A program made the position numbers and the translations under genes. The notes beneath the pieces were generated by a model, which saw nothing but the letters and a program-made list of their open reading frames with translations, made no database searches and was not told where the DNA came from. 64,000 nucleotides of DNA from Cryptomeria japonica (lineage: Eukaryota > Streptophyta > Pinopsida > Cupressales > Cupressaceae), in the NCBI RefSeq assembly GCF_030272615.1, contig NC_081406.1:113865783-113929782 (forward strand), in the 5' to 3' direction. How positions within the stretch are numbered: the stretch's first letter is position 1; each line of letters begins with the position of its first letter. This document shows positions 24,033 through 36,960 of the stretch, piece by piece.

Positions 24033-25223
24033 TGTAGCTAGGAAATCAGAAATCGTCACAAACAATATCAAAATACTAATCTAGCTCAATCACAAAAGCA
24101 AATTGCAATGATCTATCCTAAACACACTCAATAGAGACATGAAAATTGAAACATTCAAAAAGATTATGCAAACCGGATGTAGATCTAAATGCTTCTTTCA
24201 TGCGGTTCCATTGTCCTTCTTTCTTCTCCAAATAGTTTTGTTGTGGATCTCACCTTCAAGTGCATAAACCTAATTGTGAAAGCAATATTGACATTGACAC
24301 AAGAGTACTCAAAGCGTGATTTGACAAAGTGATTAAAAATTCGATAATCTGATTAGGGGATTCAAAAATGCGATCAATTGGGGATCTGATTGAAGAAATT
24401 CATCCAATTTATAGAGAAATTGGAGAAAAAGATCAAATTAGCATGATAATGATTCGAATGGAAATTCAAATCAAGAATAGCAAAATTATGACATGTGTAT
24501 GACAAATTGCTATGCAAGGATTTATGACAATTTATGACAAATTTCTATGCAAGGATTTATGACAAGATTTTGGAATAGAAATAGACATTTAGGAATTTAT
24601 GAAATTAAGTTGGAAATAATGACTTGGAAATTAGGAAATTGATGAAAAATTAGGTAAATTAATTAATAATTTCTCATTCATTAATTAATTTACAAAAATA
24701 GGAGGAATTAATTAGCCAATTAAATAAACATTTAATTGTGACAAGAAGACTTAGGATAAATAAATAGATTATTTAACCTAAAGGGAGAAATGACAAACAA
24801 GGTTAAATGATTAAATCATGAAACCCTAGAAGATGAATTAGAAATGCAAAGACGACAATTAGGTCTTGATGCAAGATTGATTTGATGTCGATTCGATCAT
24901 GATTTTGAATTGATAAATGATTTTATTGATAAATAATTGAAATTGGTTGACAAATTGACCAATATTGATAAAGAGACCAAATTGATATGCGCCAATTGAC
25001 ATGATTGAAGAGGACAAGGATCGATGACAAATCGATCACAAAATTGACGAGATTGACAAGTTGATAAGAGATTGACAAGATTGACCAAAATCATGACTGA
25101 AAATTGTTATCGACAAGACCTAATTTGAAAGTGAGACAAATGAAGAGTGCAAAAGAAGGACTCAATGCTCCCAATGATAAAGACCAAGTGCATGACATAA
25201 GAGAAATGTTAATGCGATGCAAA
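24033..25223 (-). repeat. 3' LTR of F, left segment
   Basis: Begins tgtagctagg as does the copy at 45733, and runs colinear with it until copia E enters after gcaaa (25219-25223). Contains two copies of a tttatgacaa decamer where the other LTR has four. Confidence 0.9.
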
Positions 25224-26116
25224 TGAAAGGACGTTAAGTAGCGGAAACAACCTACTACACTAACCTTGAGAGGAGGGTAATGCAAAAAAATTTCAGATCG
25301 TTACAACAGTTACAGAAAATAGAAATAGATATAATAGCATTCATACCACAACACAATGATTTACGTGGGGAAAACCCTTTCGGGAGAAAAACCCCACACT
25401 CCAAAAGCAGCTCAATATTTTATTCAGCAATCAAAAATAGATTACAACATACTTACAGAGCAAGCTCTTTGCAGGAGTACCACTAATCAGAGATTCAGAG
25501 GCAACTCAATAGCCATAAGACTCTTACACACAACCTCTATCTCACACACCTCATAAGTAGGAGATACAATACAAGAAACCGTCAAACGGTATTACAAAAC
25601 CATGGGCTAAAACCACCCAATAAGGTGTAGCCGACCTTATCTCCCTTGTAGATTCCCTATGACATGTTAAAGCATACATCAACATGTGTCGCTCCCTTTT
25701 ACAGCTCATTTATGTATCCGATACAAATTATTTTTCCTATTTCAGGAGTACAAACTTTCGGAGGCCATAACTTGAGAATCGGGTGTCCGATTGACGAACT
25801 GTTTGAAGCGCCGAAAAGCTCGTGAAGTGCTCTATCACCTTGTAACCCACTACACTAGTTACGGCCACTTTTCAAGGTGTTTTGGAGCCTCTGAAGCCCC
25901 CAAAATTAAGTTTAAACATTTTATCACACCCCTCCAAGATGAAAACTTTAATATCTTCAAAACTAGCTGTGACCTTGCGACGCAACTTTACCAAAATGCT
26001 TATCTAGCCAACCAAAAGCTTCAGGGAGAGTTTCGCACCATTTCGTGCTCAAATGAAAACTTACTATAAATAGTAACCTCGCATAAATGCAAGGTTGAGA
26101 CACCATTTTTCCCAAC
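25224..26116 (-). repeat. LTR1 of composite E
   Basis: 893 bp, plus-strand ends tgaaagga and cccaaca; colinear with LTR2 and LTR3. The purine tract (minus AAGTGGAAGATT) follows on its right. Confidence 0.93.
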
Positions 26117-26173
26117 AAATCTTCCACTTGTCGAACACCTTGCAGGAGCGGAAGGGAATGTCAACACAATGAA

Positions 26174-27090
26174 TCAATTGCTAGGGGCCATAAGGCCCAT
26201 AGACTCTGAACACCATCTGAACTTCTCTGTGCTCACAGCCTTAGTTAAAGCATCTACAACATTCATCAAAGTTTCCACCTTAACCAGCTTCACCCTACCA
26301 TCTTCGACCATATCTCTAACAAAATGATACTGAACATCAACATGTTTGGTCCGGGCATGAAATGTCGGGTTCTTAGCTAGGCTAATTGCACTCTGACTGT
26401 CACAGTAAACTGTCACTGTACCTTGTTTTATTCCAATATCTGAACACAGTCTCTTAAGCCAAATGGCCTCTTTACAAGCATGAGTAGCTGCCATATACTC
26501 TGCTTCAGTAGTGGATAAAGCAACCACAGCCTGTCGCTTACTCATCCAACTAATTGCACCACCAAACAAAGTAAACACATAAGCACTGGTGGATCTTCTG
26601 CTATCAATATCACCTGCCCAATCTGAATCCACATAACCATGGATATCAAGGGAAGTCATGTCTCCAACTGAATTACCATGATAACACAAAGAATACTCTG
26701 AAGTACCCTTCAAATATCTGAAGACTCTTTTGACTGCATCCCAATGAACTCTACCAGGATTAGACATATATCTAGAAAGTACTCCCACTGCTTGGGCAAT
26801 GTCTGGTCTAGTACAGACCATAGCATACATCAAGCTTCCAACTACACTCTGGTAAGGCACTCTGCTCATGTCTTCCATCTCCAATGGGGATGTAGGACAA
26901 TCTGAAATAGATAGTTCCATTCCAACTGTAAAAGGAACACTCAATGGTCTACAATTCTGCATGTTGAACCTCTGTAACACTGAATTCACATACTTACTCT
27001 GGCCTAGCCATAGCTTTCTATTCACCCTATCTCTTCTAATTTGCATCCCAAGAATGTGCTTTGCTACACCAAGATCTTTCATTTCAAATT
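26174..27090 (-). pseudogene. Copia RT-RNase H stub (E1)
   Basis: C-terminal part of a copia polyprotein, uninterrupted for about 300 codons: FEMKDLGVAKHILGMQIRRD (end of RT), then RNase H with [28 protein letters not shown] and CDSQSAISLAKNP. It ends MGLMAPSN at 26174. Homology to E2 stops at about 27090, where gypsy Z begins; the first four residues of the open frame are junction sequence. Nearly identical to E2 30214-31130, in which a TAG interrupts CDSQ. Confidence 0.92.
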
Positions 27091-27134
27091 TCTTATTCAA
27101 TTAATTATCTTCACACCATTTTTAGGTGTATACA

Positions 27135-27180
27135 TTTTGCCCCTCTTTGAAGTGATGTGTGATGACACGTTGATTCAAAG
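27135..27180 (-). other. Polypurine tract and hairpin of Z
   Basis: Ten bases after the LTR, arms 27145-27158 and 27167-27180 enclose an 8-nt loop. Compared with F, G and J the arms differ at several positions yet pairing is kept at nearly all, with one A.G mismatch. Confidence 0.75.
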
Positions 27181-28892
27181 AATAATGCCATTTTGATGAT
27201 GATATTGGTTTGATAGGATGTCCTAGACATTGATTGATAAATTGCAGTATGATTATGCCCCCTCAGGAGATCAATTGAGATAAATGACTTTTGGAGAGTT
27301 TGGATGTTTGCGAAATTGATGTCCTGATTAGAAATGATTTGATTTCCGCAACATTGATTGATGAAAGTGAGAGTTCTTTGATCACGATGATGTGATTCTC
27401 GATGTGATAGAGCTTGATAGATTTTTACAAGATTGATTAGTTTGATAAGGTCAAGATTTGGTCTAGTTTTAGGAATGACACCTCCTGTATAAGACAAAGA
27501 TGATTAAAAGCATCTAGTTTCAGGAACGATATATCCCATATAAGACTTGATCATAATGTCTAGTTCTACGAAAGATACATCTTGTAAAAGAAATGATAGA
27601 ATAGATCAGATGCGATCGATTGATAGAATTGATAAGGTTAATTGGATAAAGAACTGACATTTTGATGATATCAGGTTGTAGGAAGATTCATATATGCTGA
27701 TGGCAGTTTTGTTGAGGGGGTAACATAAGATTTGCATTGGGTTGACAATATCAGAGAGAGATGAGTCATCAGTCTGATTGTGTATACACTTATGATGATG
27801 CTTCGATGATTCCTACGATAGATTTAGCCTTGGATAAGATGAGCTTGTGGGATCCCATGCAAGAATGAAATGCAAGCTAAATGCAAATGTGAAAGCAAAT
27901 GAAATGCAAAGCTACGATCGGACCGGTCACTAGGTTATTGTGTTTTTGTCATCATTGAGATTTTTTTAAATGTGGGAATTTGAGTGCAAACATCAATGGT
28001 ATAATTAAACCAAGATGACCTGAGCACTTCTTTCCTGGAATTTGATATTGCAAGTTAGCACAAGCATCAAGGTATAATTAAATCAAGATGACCTAAGTGT
28101 TGCTTGCATAAAACAGGTAGAATTAACCATTGCTATATGCAAATCAAAAATGTCTTCGATGATAATCTGATGATCATGTCCTGAGACAAATTTGTACATA
28201 TTAATGATTAATTTACAGATAGTAGATAAGAAAAATATCATGTTTCTTCCTTGTTCCTCTAGTCAAATACATCACATGGAGTCACTCAAAAATCATGATA
28301 CTAAAAACCAAGATAGTAAAGTTGAACCAAAGTGTTAAAAGCAGTACCCAAAAGATAGCATCCATTGAAAAGTGTGTGATGTGCTTAGACTGATATGTGA
28401 TAGCTTGATGGTTGACCATGTGATATTGTGGTCAACATTGGATGTGTCTCAGTTTTCGCTTGACAAGATTTTCCTAACTTTTGTTCTACCTATTTGATTA
28501 AGCTCAAAAATGATCATAAATTTTGCCCCTAGCTAGGTGTAGGATTTTACCCCAAGCCTAGAAACAAATTCATTATGAATACCCAATGACCCAAACCATG
28601 GTGACAAATCACCTGCAATGTCTGTATATGTACAAAGACTCTTATTATGGATATGAACAGCGCTGATGGAAAATGAATGCAAGCAGAAGAATGCAGGAAC
28701 TAATAGATGGAAGAGCTAGCCAACAAAAAGCGTTTGTTTGCCAGGTTTTCACCATCTTTTTTTATTGCACTTTTTCTCATATTTGATTTTTTTTTTGGAT
28801 TTTTATTCTTTTTCCATTGTTTTTGATTTTTTTGGTTTTTCACTATTTTGAAATTTTTGGCTTTTTCACTATTTTTGGATGTTTCTACTTTT

Positions 28893-29263
28893 TTAGACAT
28901 AAAACTTCTTTAGATGCATTCTATTGATGGGTTCCTCAAGCTGATCCTCATCCTGTGTTGATAGCTGATATGCTCCTAACCCAACTAATGTTGTGACCAC
29001 AAATGGTCCTAACCAGTATGGTTCAAACTTCCCTTTCTTTTCTTGATTTTCTTGGTTGCATGGATTTTCTTTTAGTACTAGTTCCCCAGCTTGAAATACT
29101 CTGGGTTTGAACTTGTGATTGTAACATTAGCACACTCTTTGCTGAGATACCTTTAAATGATCAAAGGCATTTTATCTTCATTCATGAATCAATTCTAACT
29201 CTTGCAATCTAAATACTCATTATTCTTCATCTGGGATAGGGCCTTTTAATGATACTCGTAGAG
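28893..29263 (-). pseudogene. Gypsy integrase C-terminus (Z)
   Basis: The last part of a gypsy integrase: a segment like the GxLVLKxNPxN block of F, the SNFEPYWLGPFVVTT-like region, and EEPINRMHLKKFYV ending at the stop 28893-28895. It is cut at 29263 by LTR2. Several codons are out of frame. Confidence 0.75.
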
Positions 29264-30156
29264 TGTAAGGAAGTAAAGTAGCGGAAACAACTTCCTACAC
29301 TAACCTTGAGAGGAGGGTAATGCAAAACTTTTTTAGATCGTTACAACAGTTACAGAAAATAGAAATAGATATAATAACATTCATACCACAACACAGTGAT
29401 TTACATGGGGAAAACCCTTTCGGGAGAAAAACCCCACCCTCCAAAAGCAGCTCAATATTTTATTCAGCAATCAAAAATAGATTACAACATACTTGCAGAG
29501 CAAGCTCTTCGCAGGAGTAGCACTAAACAGAGATTCAGAGGCAACTCAATAGCCATAAGACTCTTACACTCAACCTCTATCTCACACACCTCATAAATAG
29601 GAGATACAATACAAGAAACCGTCAAACGGTATTACAAAACCATGGGCTAAAACCACCCAATAAGGTGTAGCCAACTTTATCTCCCTTCTAGATGCCCTAT
29701 GACATGTTAAAGCACACATCAACACGTGTCGCTCCCTTTTATAGCTCATTTATGTATCCGATATAAATTATTTTTCCTATTTCAGGAGTACAAACTTTCA
29801 GAGGCTATAACTTGAGAACCGGGTGTCCGATTGACGAACCGTTTGAAGCGCCGGAAAGCTCGTGAAGTGCTCTATCACCTCGTAACCCGCTTTGCCGGTT
29901 ACGGCCACTTTTCAGGGCGTTTCAGAGCCTCTAAAGTCTCCAAAATTAAGTTTAAATATTTTATTGCACCCCTCCAAGATGAAAACTTTAATATCTTCAA
30001 AACTAGCTGTGACCTTGTGACGAAACTTTACCGGAATGCTTATCTAGCCAACCAGAAGCTTCAGGGAGAGTTTCGCACTATTTCGTGCTCAAATGAAAAC
30101 TTACTATAAATAGTAACCTCACATAAATGCAAGGTTGAGACACCATTTTTCCCAAC
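29264..30156 (-). repeat. LTR2 of composite E (3' LTR of E2)
   Basis: 893 bp, colinear with LTR1 and LTR3. Starts tgtaagg, where LTR3 has tgaaagg. The purine tract AAGTGGGAGATT (minus strand) lies at 30157-30168. Confidence 0.93.
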
Positions 30157-30213
30157 AAATCTCCCACTTGTCGAACACCTTGCATGAGTGGAAGGGAATG
30201 TCAACACAATGAA

Positions 30214-33200
30214 TCAATTGCTAGGGGCCATAAGGCCCATAGACTCTGAACACCATCTGAACTTCTCTGTGCTTACAGCCTTAGTTAAAGCATCTGCAAC
30301 ATTCATCAAAGTTTCCACCTTAACCAGCTTCACCCTACCATCTTCGACCATATCTCTAACAAAATGATACTGAACATCAATATGTTTGGTCCGGGCATGA
30401 AATGTCGAGTTCTTAGCTAGGCTAATTGCACTCTAACTGTCACAGTAAACTGTCACTGTACCTTGTTTTATTCCAATATCCGAACACAGTCTCTTAAGCC
30501 AAATGGCCTCTTTACAAGCATGAGTAGCTACCATATACTCTGCTTCAGTAGTGGATAAAGCAACCACAGCCTGTCGCTTACTCATCCAACTAATTGCACC
30601 ACCAAACAAAGTAAACACATAAGCACTGGTGGATCTTCTGCTATCAATATCACCTGCCCAATCTGAATCCACATAACCATGGATATCAAGGGAAGTCATG
30701 TCTCCAACTGAATTACCATGATAACACAAAGAATACTCTGAAGTACCCTTCAAATATCTGAAGACTCTTTTGACTGCATCCCAATGAACTCTACCAGGAT
30801 TAGACATATATCTAGAAAGTACTCCCACTGCTTGGGCAATGTCTGGTCTAGTACAGACCATAGCATACATCAAGCTTCCAACCGCACTTTTGTAAGGCAC
30901 TCTGCTCATGTCTTCCATCTCCAATGGGGATGTAGGACAATCTGAAATAGATAGTTTTATTCCAACTGTAAAAGGAACACTCAATGGTCTACAATTATGC
31001 ATGTTGAACCTCTGTAACACTGAATTCACATACTTACTCTGGCCTAGCCATAGCTTTCTGTTCACCCTATCTCTTCTAATTTCCATCCCAAGAATGTGCT
31101 TTGCTGCACCAAGATCTTTCATTTCAAATTTAGCAGCGAGCTGAGACTTCAGTTCTGAAATCATACCTTTCCCTTTACCAATGAATAACATATCATCAAC
31201 ATACAATGCAATGAATAAGAAACGATCACCATCAGATTTATAATAAACACAATGATCTGATTTAGAAGTTCAAATCCCAAACTCAACACATATGTATCAA
31301 ATTTCTGGTACCACATCCTAGGACTTTGTTTGAGGCCATACAAAGATTTCTTCAATTTACAGACCAAATTACTTTTGCCTTTCACCACATAGTGCTCCGG
31401 CTGTGTCATATAAATATCTTCCTCCAAATCACCATGAAGGAAAGCAGTTTTCACATCCATTTGCTCAACCTCTAAATCATAAGCAGTAGCAATAGAAAGC
31501 AAAAATCTAATGGACGTCATTTTTGCAATAGGAGAAAATATCTCACCATAATCAACACCCTCAATCTGAGAGTAGCCTTTTGCAGCCAACCTTGCTTTAT
31601 ACTTCTCAATGCTTCCATCTGAACCAATCTTTTTCTTGAACACCCATTTACAACCAACAGGTTTTCGTCCTTCAGGCAATGGTACAAGATCCCATGTATC
31701 ATTCTTTTTCAAAGCTGCCATTTCTTCCTCCATAGCAATCTTCTAGGATTCTGCATCATTCATACCTAATGCTTCTTCTACAGATTTCGGTTCATCCACA
31801 CTAGTATTCAGAGCAAAAATACATCTCCAATCATTAGGCGAATACCTTTCAGGTGGTTGTCTATGTCTTGTAGACCTTCGAACAAGCTGAGTTGGAGGTT
31901 CTTCCTCCTCTTCTGAAGATTCAGAGCTAGACGAGCTCTCTTCAACTTCTTGCCTATCTAGGTGTCTCGATTCAACTCTTTCAGGTGTAGAAGGAAGTTG
32001 AATCACATTTTCTTTTTTAGTCTGTTCTAGCTGCACTATAATAGAAGGAGACTTAATTTCTCTAAAAATAACACTTCTACTGTGAATTACCTTTTGTGGA
32101 ACAGGGTCCCAAAGCTTGTATCCTTTCACACCATAACTATACCCGATGAAGATACATTTCACAACCTTGTTCTCCAACTTTTTTCGCTTCTCCTTTGGCA
32201 CATGTGCATATGCCTCACAACCAAAAACTCTAAGATGTCTCAATGAAGGCTTGTGACCTGACCATGCTTCCATAGGTGTTTTATCAACAAGAGCTGATGT
32301 AGGAGACCTGTTAATCAGGTAGCAAGCAGTGGCAACAGCTTCAGCCCAAAACTTTCGTTCGAGACCAGCACCACTCAACATACTCCTAGCCTTCTCCATC
32401 AGTGTCCTGTTCATTCTTTCTGCAACTCCATTCTGCTGTGGAGAATATGAAGTTGTCTTCTGCCTGTTAATTCCACAGTCTTTACAGAATCTATCAAAAT
32501 CATTAGAGCAAAACTCACCGCCATTATCAGTTCTCAAACATTTTATTTTCTTTCTAGTCTGCAACTCAACCATTGCTTTAAATTCTTTAAAACGACTAAA
32601 AACTTCAGATTTACTCTTTAGAAAATATACCCATGTCCTTCTACTAAAATCATCAATAAATGAAACATAATATGTGGATTTTTCAATCGAAGAGACATCT
32701 ACTAGACCAAACACATCAGAATGGATAAGATCCAAAACACCACAAGTTTTATGAGAATTCGAGTAAAACTGAACGCGGTTTTGTTTTCCATAAATGCAAT
32801 GCTCACAGAAATCAAAGTCAAGATTACAATCATTCAAACCTTCAACAAGGTTTTTATTTTTCAAGGTCCTTAGACCCTTTTCTCCAATGTGGCCAAGTCT
32901 CTAGTGCCATAACATAGTCTTCTCTGCAAGTAACTTTGCTTCAGATGAAAGAGCACGCTTAGGTACCCAAAAACCATTTCCATCTGCTGAAGGTGAAACC
33001 TTCAAATCTTCTAGTGAAGTATCCGTAGATTTACTTTTTACAGAAGTGCTATTACACTCAACAGTGTATGCTTCAAGCTTATACAAAGTGCCAAACCTGA
33101 CACCTCTAGCAACTACCATAGCACCCTTAATCATCTTACATCCTGCTTCAGAAAAGACTACCTGCACACCCGCATCTATTAGTTTTCTCATAGATAACAA

Positions 33201-34259
33201 GTTTCATTTTAATCCAGGGATATGCAGTACACCATTAATCCTTTTTATTCTACCATCAGAAAACTTGATTCTAACTTTACCTCAACCAACAATGTCTAAA
33301 GGTGAATCATCACCCAAGTACACCTTACCTCCATTAAATCCTTCATATTCAGAAAACCAATCTCTATTGGAAGTCATATGAAAAGATGCACCTGAGTCAA
33401 TTAGCCAGGCATCATTACCTGCATGAGTCACCAAAGCCGCAATAAATGCATTGCCATCTTCCTTGTCGAACTCAGAATCAAAATCAAACCTTTTCTTTTT
33501 CTTCTTCTTCTTTTCTTCTTTGCAGTCCTTACAGATGTGACCTGGTTTATCGCAATTCCAGCAAATGATTTTGGACTTTCCAGGAGATTTCGATCTCCCT
33601 TTGGATTTGGACTTGTCGTGCTTCTCATTCTTCTTGCCTTTCTCCTTAGGTCTTCCATGAACGGTTAGGGCTTCCTTTGAACTGATAGATACCTTCCTTC
33701 GCATCTCTTCACCGAGTAGGGCACCCACCACGTCTTCAAATTTCAAAACAACAGAAGTACTACCGATAGCCATAACAAGAGAATCCCATGAATCAGGCAA
33801 AGAACAAAGCAAGATCTGACATTTCTCCTCCTCGTCCATCTTAACACCGACGGATACTAATTGAGCCACCAACATATTGAATGCTTCCAGGTGGTCTGCA
33901 ATTCATCCACCCTCTTCCATCTTCAAGGAATACAATTTCTTTCTTAAGAAAATTTGATTTAATAAAGATTTCACTTGATACGTCTCACCAAGCTTAGTCC
34001 ATAGCTTCTTTGCAGAGTTTTCTTCATGGACATTGATTAGAATAGAGTCTGCCAGGCACAGTCTGATTAGACCCTTGGCTTTTCGGTCCATAACATCATA
34101 CTGAGTTGCCGCAGTAGGATCTTAGAGCCTTTGGACATTCGCATCAACAGTATCCCAAAGATCTCGATCTATTAGCAAATCTTCCATCTTCAGCTTCCAC
34201 ATCTCAAAATTACTTCCATTAAATTTCTCCACCTTTATTCTCCCTGATGAACTTGCCAT
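30214..34259 (-). pseudogene. Copia gag-pol polyprotein (E2), best preserved copy
   Basis: About 1350 codons from ATG 34259 (MASSSGRIKVEKFNGSNFE) to the stop at 30214. Order with rough residue numbers: gag; zinc knuckle CWNCDKPGHICKDC (233); a Lys tract; protease DSGASFHM (293); integrase HHCC with CEHCIYGK, core DLIHSDVFG (510), RTDNGGEF (574), AERMNR (613); a Ser/Glu-rich linker; RT with MDVKTAFLHG (937) and YVDD; RNase H with DSDWAGD and STTEAEY. All catalytic residues are present. A 1-bp indel near 31265 shifts the frame just before YVDD, and eight or so stops (for example at EGG-IADHL, VG-GKV, DAES-K, CDS-S) interrupt it. Confidence 0.95.
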
Positions 34260-34371
34260 CTGAATATTCCTACAACAAGATCAAAAAGTGTCTTCTACAC
34301 AAGCTCCCACTCAAATCTGGATTAGTTCAAAAACCCCAACTGCCCACAATTGAAACCAAAGGTGATCAGGC

Positions 34372-34383
34372 TCTGATACCACT
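34372..34383 (-). promoter_or_regulatory. Primer binding site of E2
   Basis: On the minus strand TGGTATCAGAGC begins 2 nt inside LTR3: initiator tRNA-Met complement, identical to that of A. Confidence 0.92.
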
Positions 34384-35277
34384 TGAAAGGAAGTTAAGTA
34401 GTGGAAACAACTTCCTACACTAACCTTGAGAGGAGGGTAATGCAAAACTTTTTTAGATCGTTACAACAGTTACAGAAAATAGAAATAGATATAATAGCAT
34501 TCATACCACAACACAATGATTTACATGGGGAAAACCCTTTCAGGAGAAAAACCCCACACTCCAAAAGCAGCTCAATATTTTATTCAGCAATCAAAAACAT
34601 ATTACAACATACTTGCAGAGCAAGCTCTTCACAGGAGTACCACTAATTAGAGATTCAGAGGCAACTCAACAGCCATAAGACTCTTACACACAACCTTTAT
34701 CTCACACACCTCATAAGTAGGAGATACAATACAAGAAACCGTCAAACAGTATTACAAAACCATGGGCTAAAACCACCCAATAAGGTGTAGCCGACCTTAT
34801 CTCCCTTCTACATGCCCTATGACATGTTAAAGCACACATCAACATGTGTCGCTCCCTTTTATAGCTCATTTATGTATCCGATACAAATTATTTTTCCTAT
34901 TTCAGGAGTACAAACTTTCGGAGGCCATAACTTGAGAACCGGGTGTCCGATTGACGAACCGTTTGAAGCGCTGGAAAGCTCACAAAGTGCTCTATCACCT
35001 CATAACCCACTAAACTAGTTATGGCCAATTTTCAGGGCATTTAAGAGCCTCTAAAGCCCCCAAAATTAAGTTTAAACATTTTATCGCACCCCTCCAAGAT
35101 GAAAACTTTAATATCTTCAAAACTAGTTGTGACCTTGCAACGCAACTTTACCGGAATGCTTATCTAGCCAACTAGAAGCTTCAGGGAGAGTTTCACACCA
35201 TTTCATGCTCAAATGAAAACTTACTATAAATAGTAACCTCGCATAAATGCAAGGTTGAGACACCATTTTTCCCAATA
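34384..35277 (-). repeat. LTR3 of composite E (5' LTR)
   Basis: 894 bp. Its outer end reads cccaata where LTR1 and LTR2 have cccaaca, so the terminal TG is now TA in element orientation. The C lost lies in a CAG context across the junction with gcaaa. Confidence 0.92.
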
Positions 35278-35354
35278 GCAAAAACATAAGATGAGGCAAT
35301 GCGCAAATGTTAAAGTATGATCCCGCAAGTGTTGACCATTTTTAGGTGTCTAAA
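35278..35354 (-). repeat. 3' LTR of F, right segment
   Basis: Resumes the F LTR after composite E with the duplicated gcaaa and runs to gtctaaa, where other copies have gtctaca. Together with 24033-25223 it makes a 1263-bp LTR. Confidence 0.88.
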
Positions 35355-35400
35355 TTTTGCCCCTCTTTGAGACAATGTGATTTTAAGCATTGTTTCAAAG
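35355..35400 (-). other. Polypurine tract and hairpin of F
   Basis: ttttgcccct then ctttgagacaatgt (35365-35378), loop gattttaa, gcattgtttcaaag (35387-35400): 14 pairs on the plus strand, two of them G.U. Confidence 0.85.
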
Positions 35401-35440
35401 AACAGTAATGAAAATGCCCCAGACAATGACAATGACATAA

Positions 35441-36954
35441 TGTAGACACCTAAAAATGGTCAACGCTTGCGGAATCGTACTTTAACATTTGCGCATTGCC
35501 TTATTTTAGGTTTTTGTGTCGCATTAACATTTCTCCTATGATTCGCACTTGGTCTTTATCATTTGCGAGTATCGAGTCTTTCTTCTGCATTCTTCCTTCA
35601 TCTCACCTTCGAATTTGGTCTTGTCGACAACAATCTTCAATTATGATTTTGGTCGATCTTTTCATATTGCATCAATGTGCGTGCTCATTTGTCATCATTT
35701 TGGACATCATCAATCTTAATTAGGGTTTTGTCCTCTTATCAATCTTGTCATCTGGCGATCAATTTATCATCAATCCTTATCATTTTCAATCTTGTCATCA
35801 ATCGTTGTCATGTTCGATCTTGTCATTTTGCGATCGATTTGTCATCGATCGTGGTCATTTTCAATATTGTCATTTTGCAATCTATTTTGTCATCGATTCT
35901 TGTCCTCTTGTCAATCTTGGCATTTTGTGATGGATTTGTCATCGATCGTTGTTTGTCTCAATTATGTCAATTTGGATCAATTTGTCATTGTTCCTCGTCA
36001 ATTGGCACATTTTCTCAATCAAATCATTTATCACATTGGTCATTTATCAATTTAAAATCATGATCGATATCAATTATCTTCAATCAAGACCTAATTGTCA
36101 TTCTCGCATTGCTAATTCATCTTCTAGGGTTTTATGATTTAATCATTTAACCTTGTGTGTCATTTCTTCCTCTAGGATTAATAAATTATTTATTTATCCT
36201 AAGTCTTCTCATCACAATTAAATGTTCATTTAATTGGCTAATAATTCCTCTTTTATGAATTAATTAATAAATGAAAAATTATTAATTCATTCACTAAATT
36301 TCCTAATTTCCTATTTTCCCAATTTTCTAATTTTCCTAATTTCTAATTCAATTTCCTCCTATTTTTCTCCTAATTTCATGGGAATGACATAGAAATTTGT
36401 CATAATTTGTCATAATTGACAATCAATCAATTCTTGACATAGAAATTTGTCATAAATTGTCATTAAATCCTTGCATAGCAATTTGTCATACACATGTCAT
36501 AATTTTGCTATTCTTGATTTGAATTTCTATTCGAATCAATTTCATGCTAATCTTGTCTTTTCTCCATTTTCTCTATAAATTGGATGAATTTCTTCAATCA
36601 GATCCCCAATTGATCGCATTTTTGAATCCCCTAATCAGATTATCAAATTTCTAATCACTTTGTCAAATCACACTTCGAGTACTCTTGTGTCAATGTCAAT
36701 CTTACTTTCACAATTAGGTTTATGCACTTGAAGGTGAGATCCACAACAAAACTATTTGGAGAAGAAAGAAGGACAATGGAGCCGCATGAAAGAAGCATTT
36801 AGATGTACATCTGGTTTGCATAATCTTTTTGAATGTTTCAATTTTCATGTCTCTATTGAGTGTGTTTAGGATAGATCATTGCAATTTGCTTTTGTGATTG
36901 AGCTAGATTAGTATTTTGATATTGTTTGTGATGAGTTCCGATTTCCTAGCTACA
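35441..36954 (+). repeat. Inverted LTR S of the F/G family, plus strand
   Basis: About 1514 bp, TGTAGACACC...CTAGCTACA, the reverse complement of the F and G LTRs but longer by about 240 bp owing to expansion of a TTTGTCATCGAT-rich stretch (35690-36060). It is followed by ttaatt, the first six internal bases of this family, then directly by F sequence at 36961. So it is the 5' LTR of a lost plus-strand insertion, not a clean solo LTR. Open frames within it are repeat-derived. Confidence 0.85.
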
Positions 36955-36960
36955 TTAATT

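Larger units (their letters stand above)
27091..29263 (-). mobile_element. Gypsy fragment Z trapped in composite E
   Basis: Starts with the last 44 bp of a gypsy LTR (to gtataca, 27134), then purine tract, hairpin and 3' non-coding region with a ttttgcccct motif near 28515, a tttgccaggttttcaccat motif near 28735 and a T-rich block (28755-28880). It ends in an integrase C-terminus. No gene is visible between 27190 and 28890. Confidence 0.82.
25224..35277 (-). mobile_element. Three-LTR copia composite E (E1, gypsy Z, E2)
   Basis: Bounded by perfect gcaaa duplications (25219-25223 and 35278-35282) inside the F LTR. Order: LTR1, an RT-RNase H stub (E1), a gypsy fragment Z, LTR2, a full-length copia interior (E2), LTR3. 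The E1 stub and the E2 segment next to LTR2 are nearly identical. LTR2 has no matching duplication (tagag on its left). This fits Z inserting in E1, E2 inserting in Z, and recombination between the right-hand LTRs of E2 and E1. Confidence 0.85.

Noticed and set aside
35677-36063. Plus-strand open frame of 128 codons in LTR S
   Set aside because: It lies wholly inside the expanded TTTGTCATCGAT repeat of an LTR; the translation is low-complexity Ser, Ile, Leu and Cys, and two other frames are open there as well.
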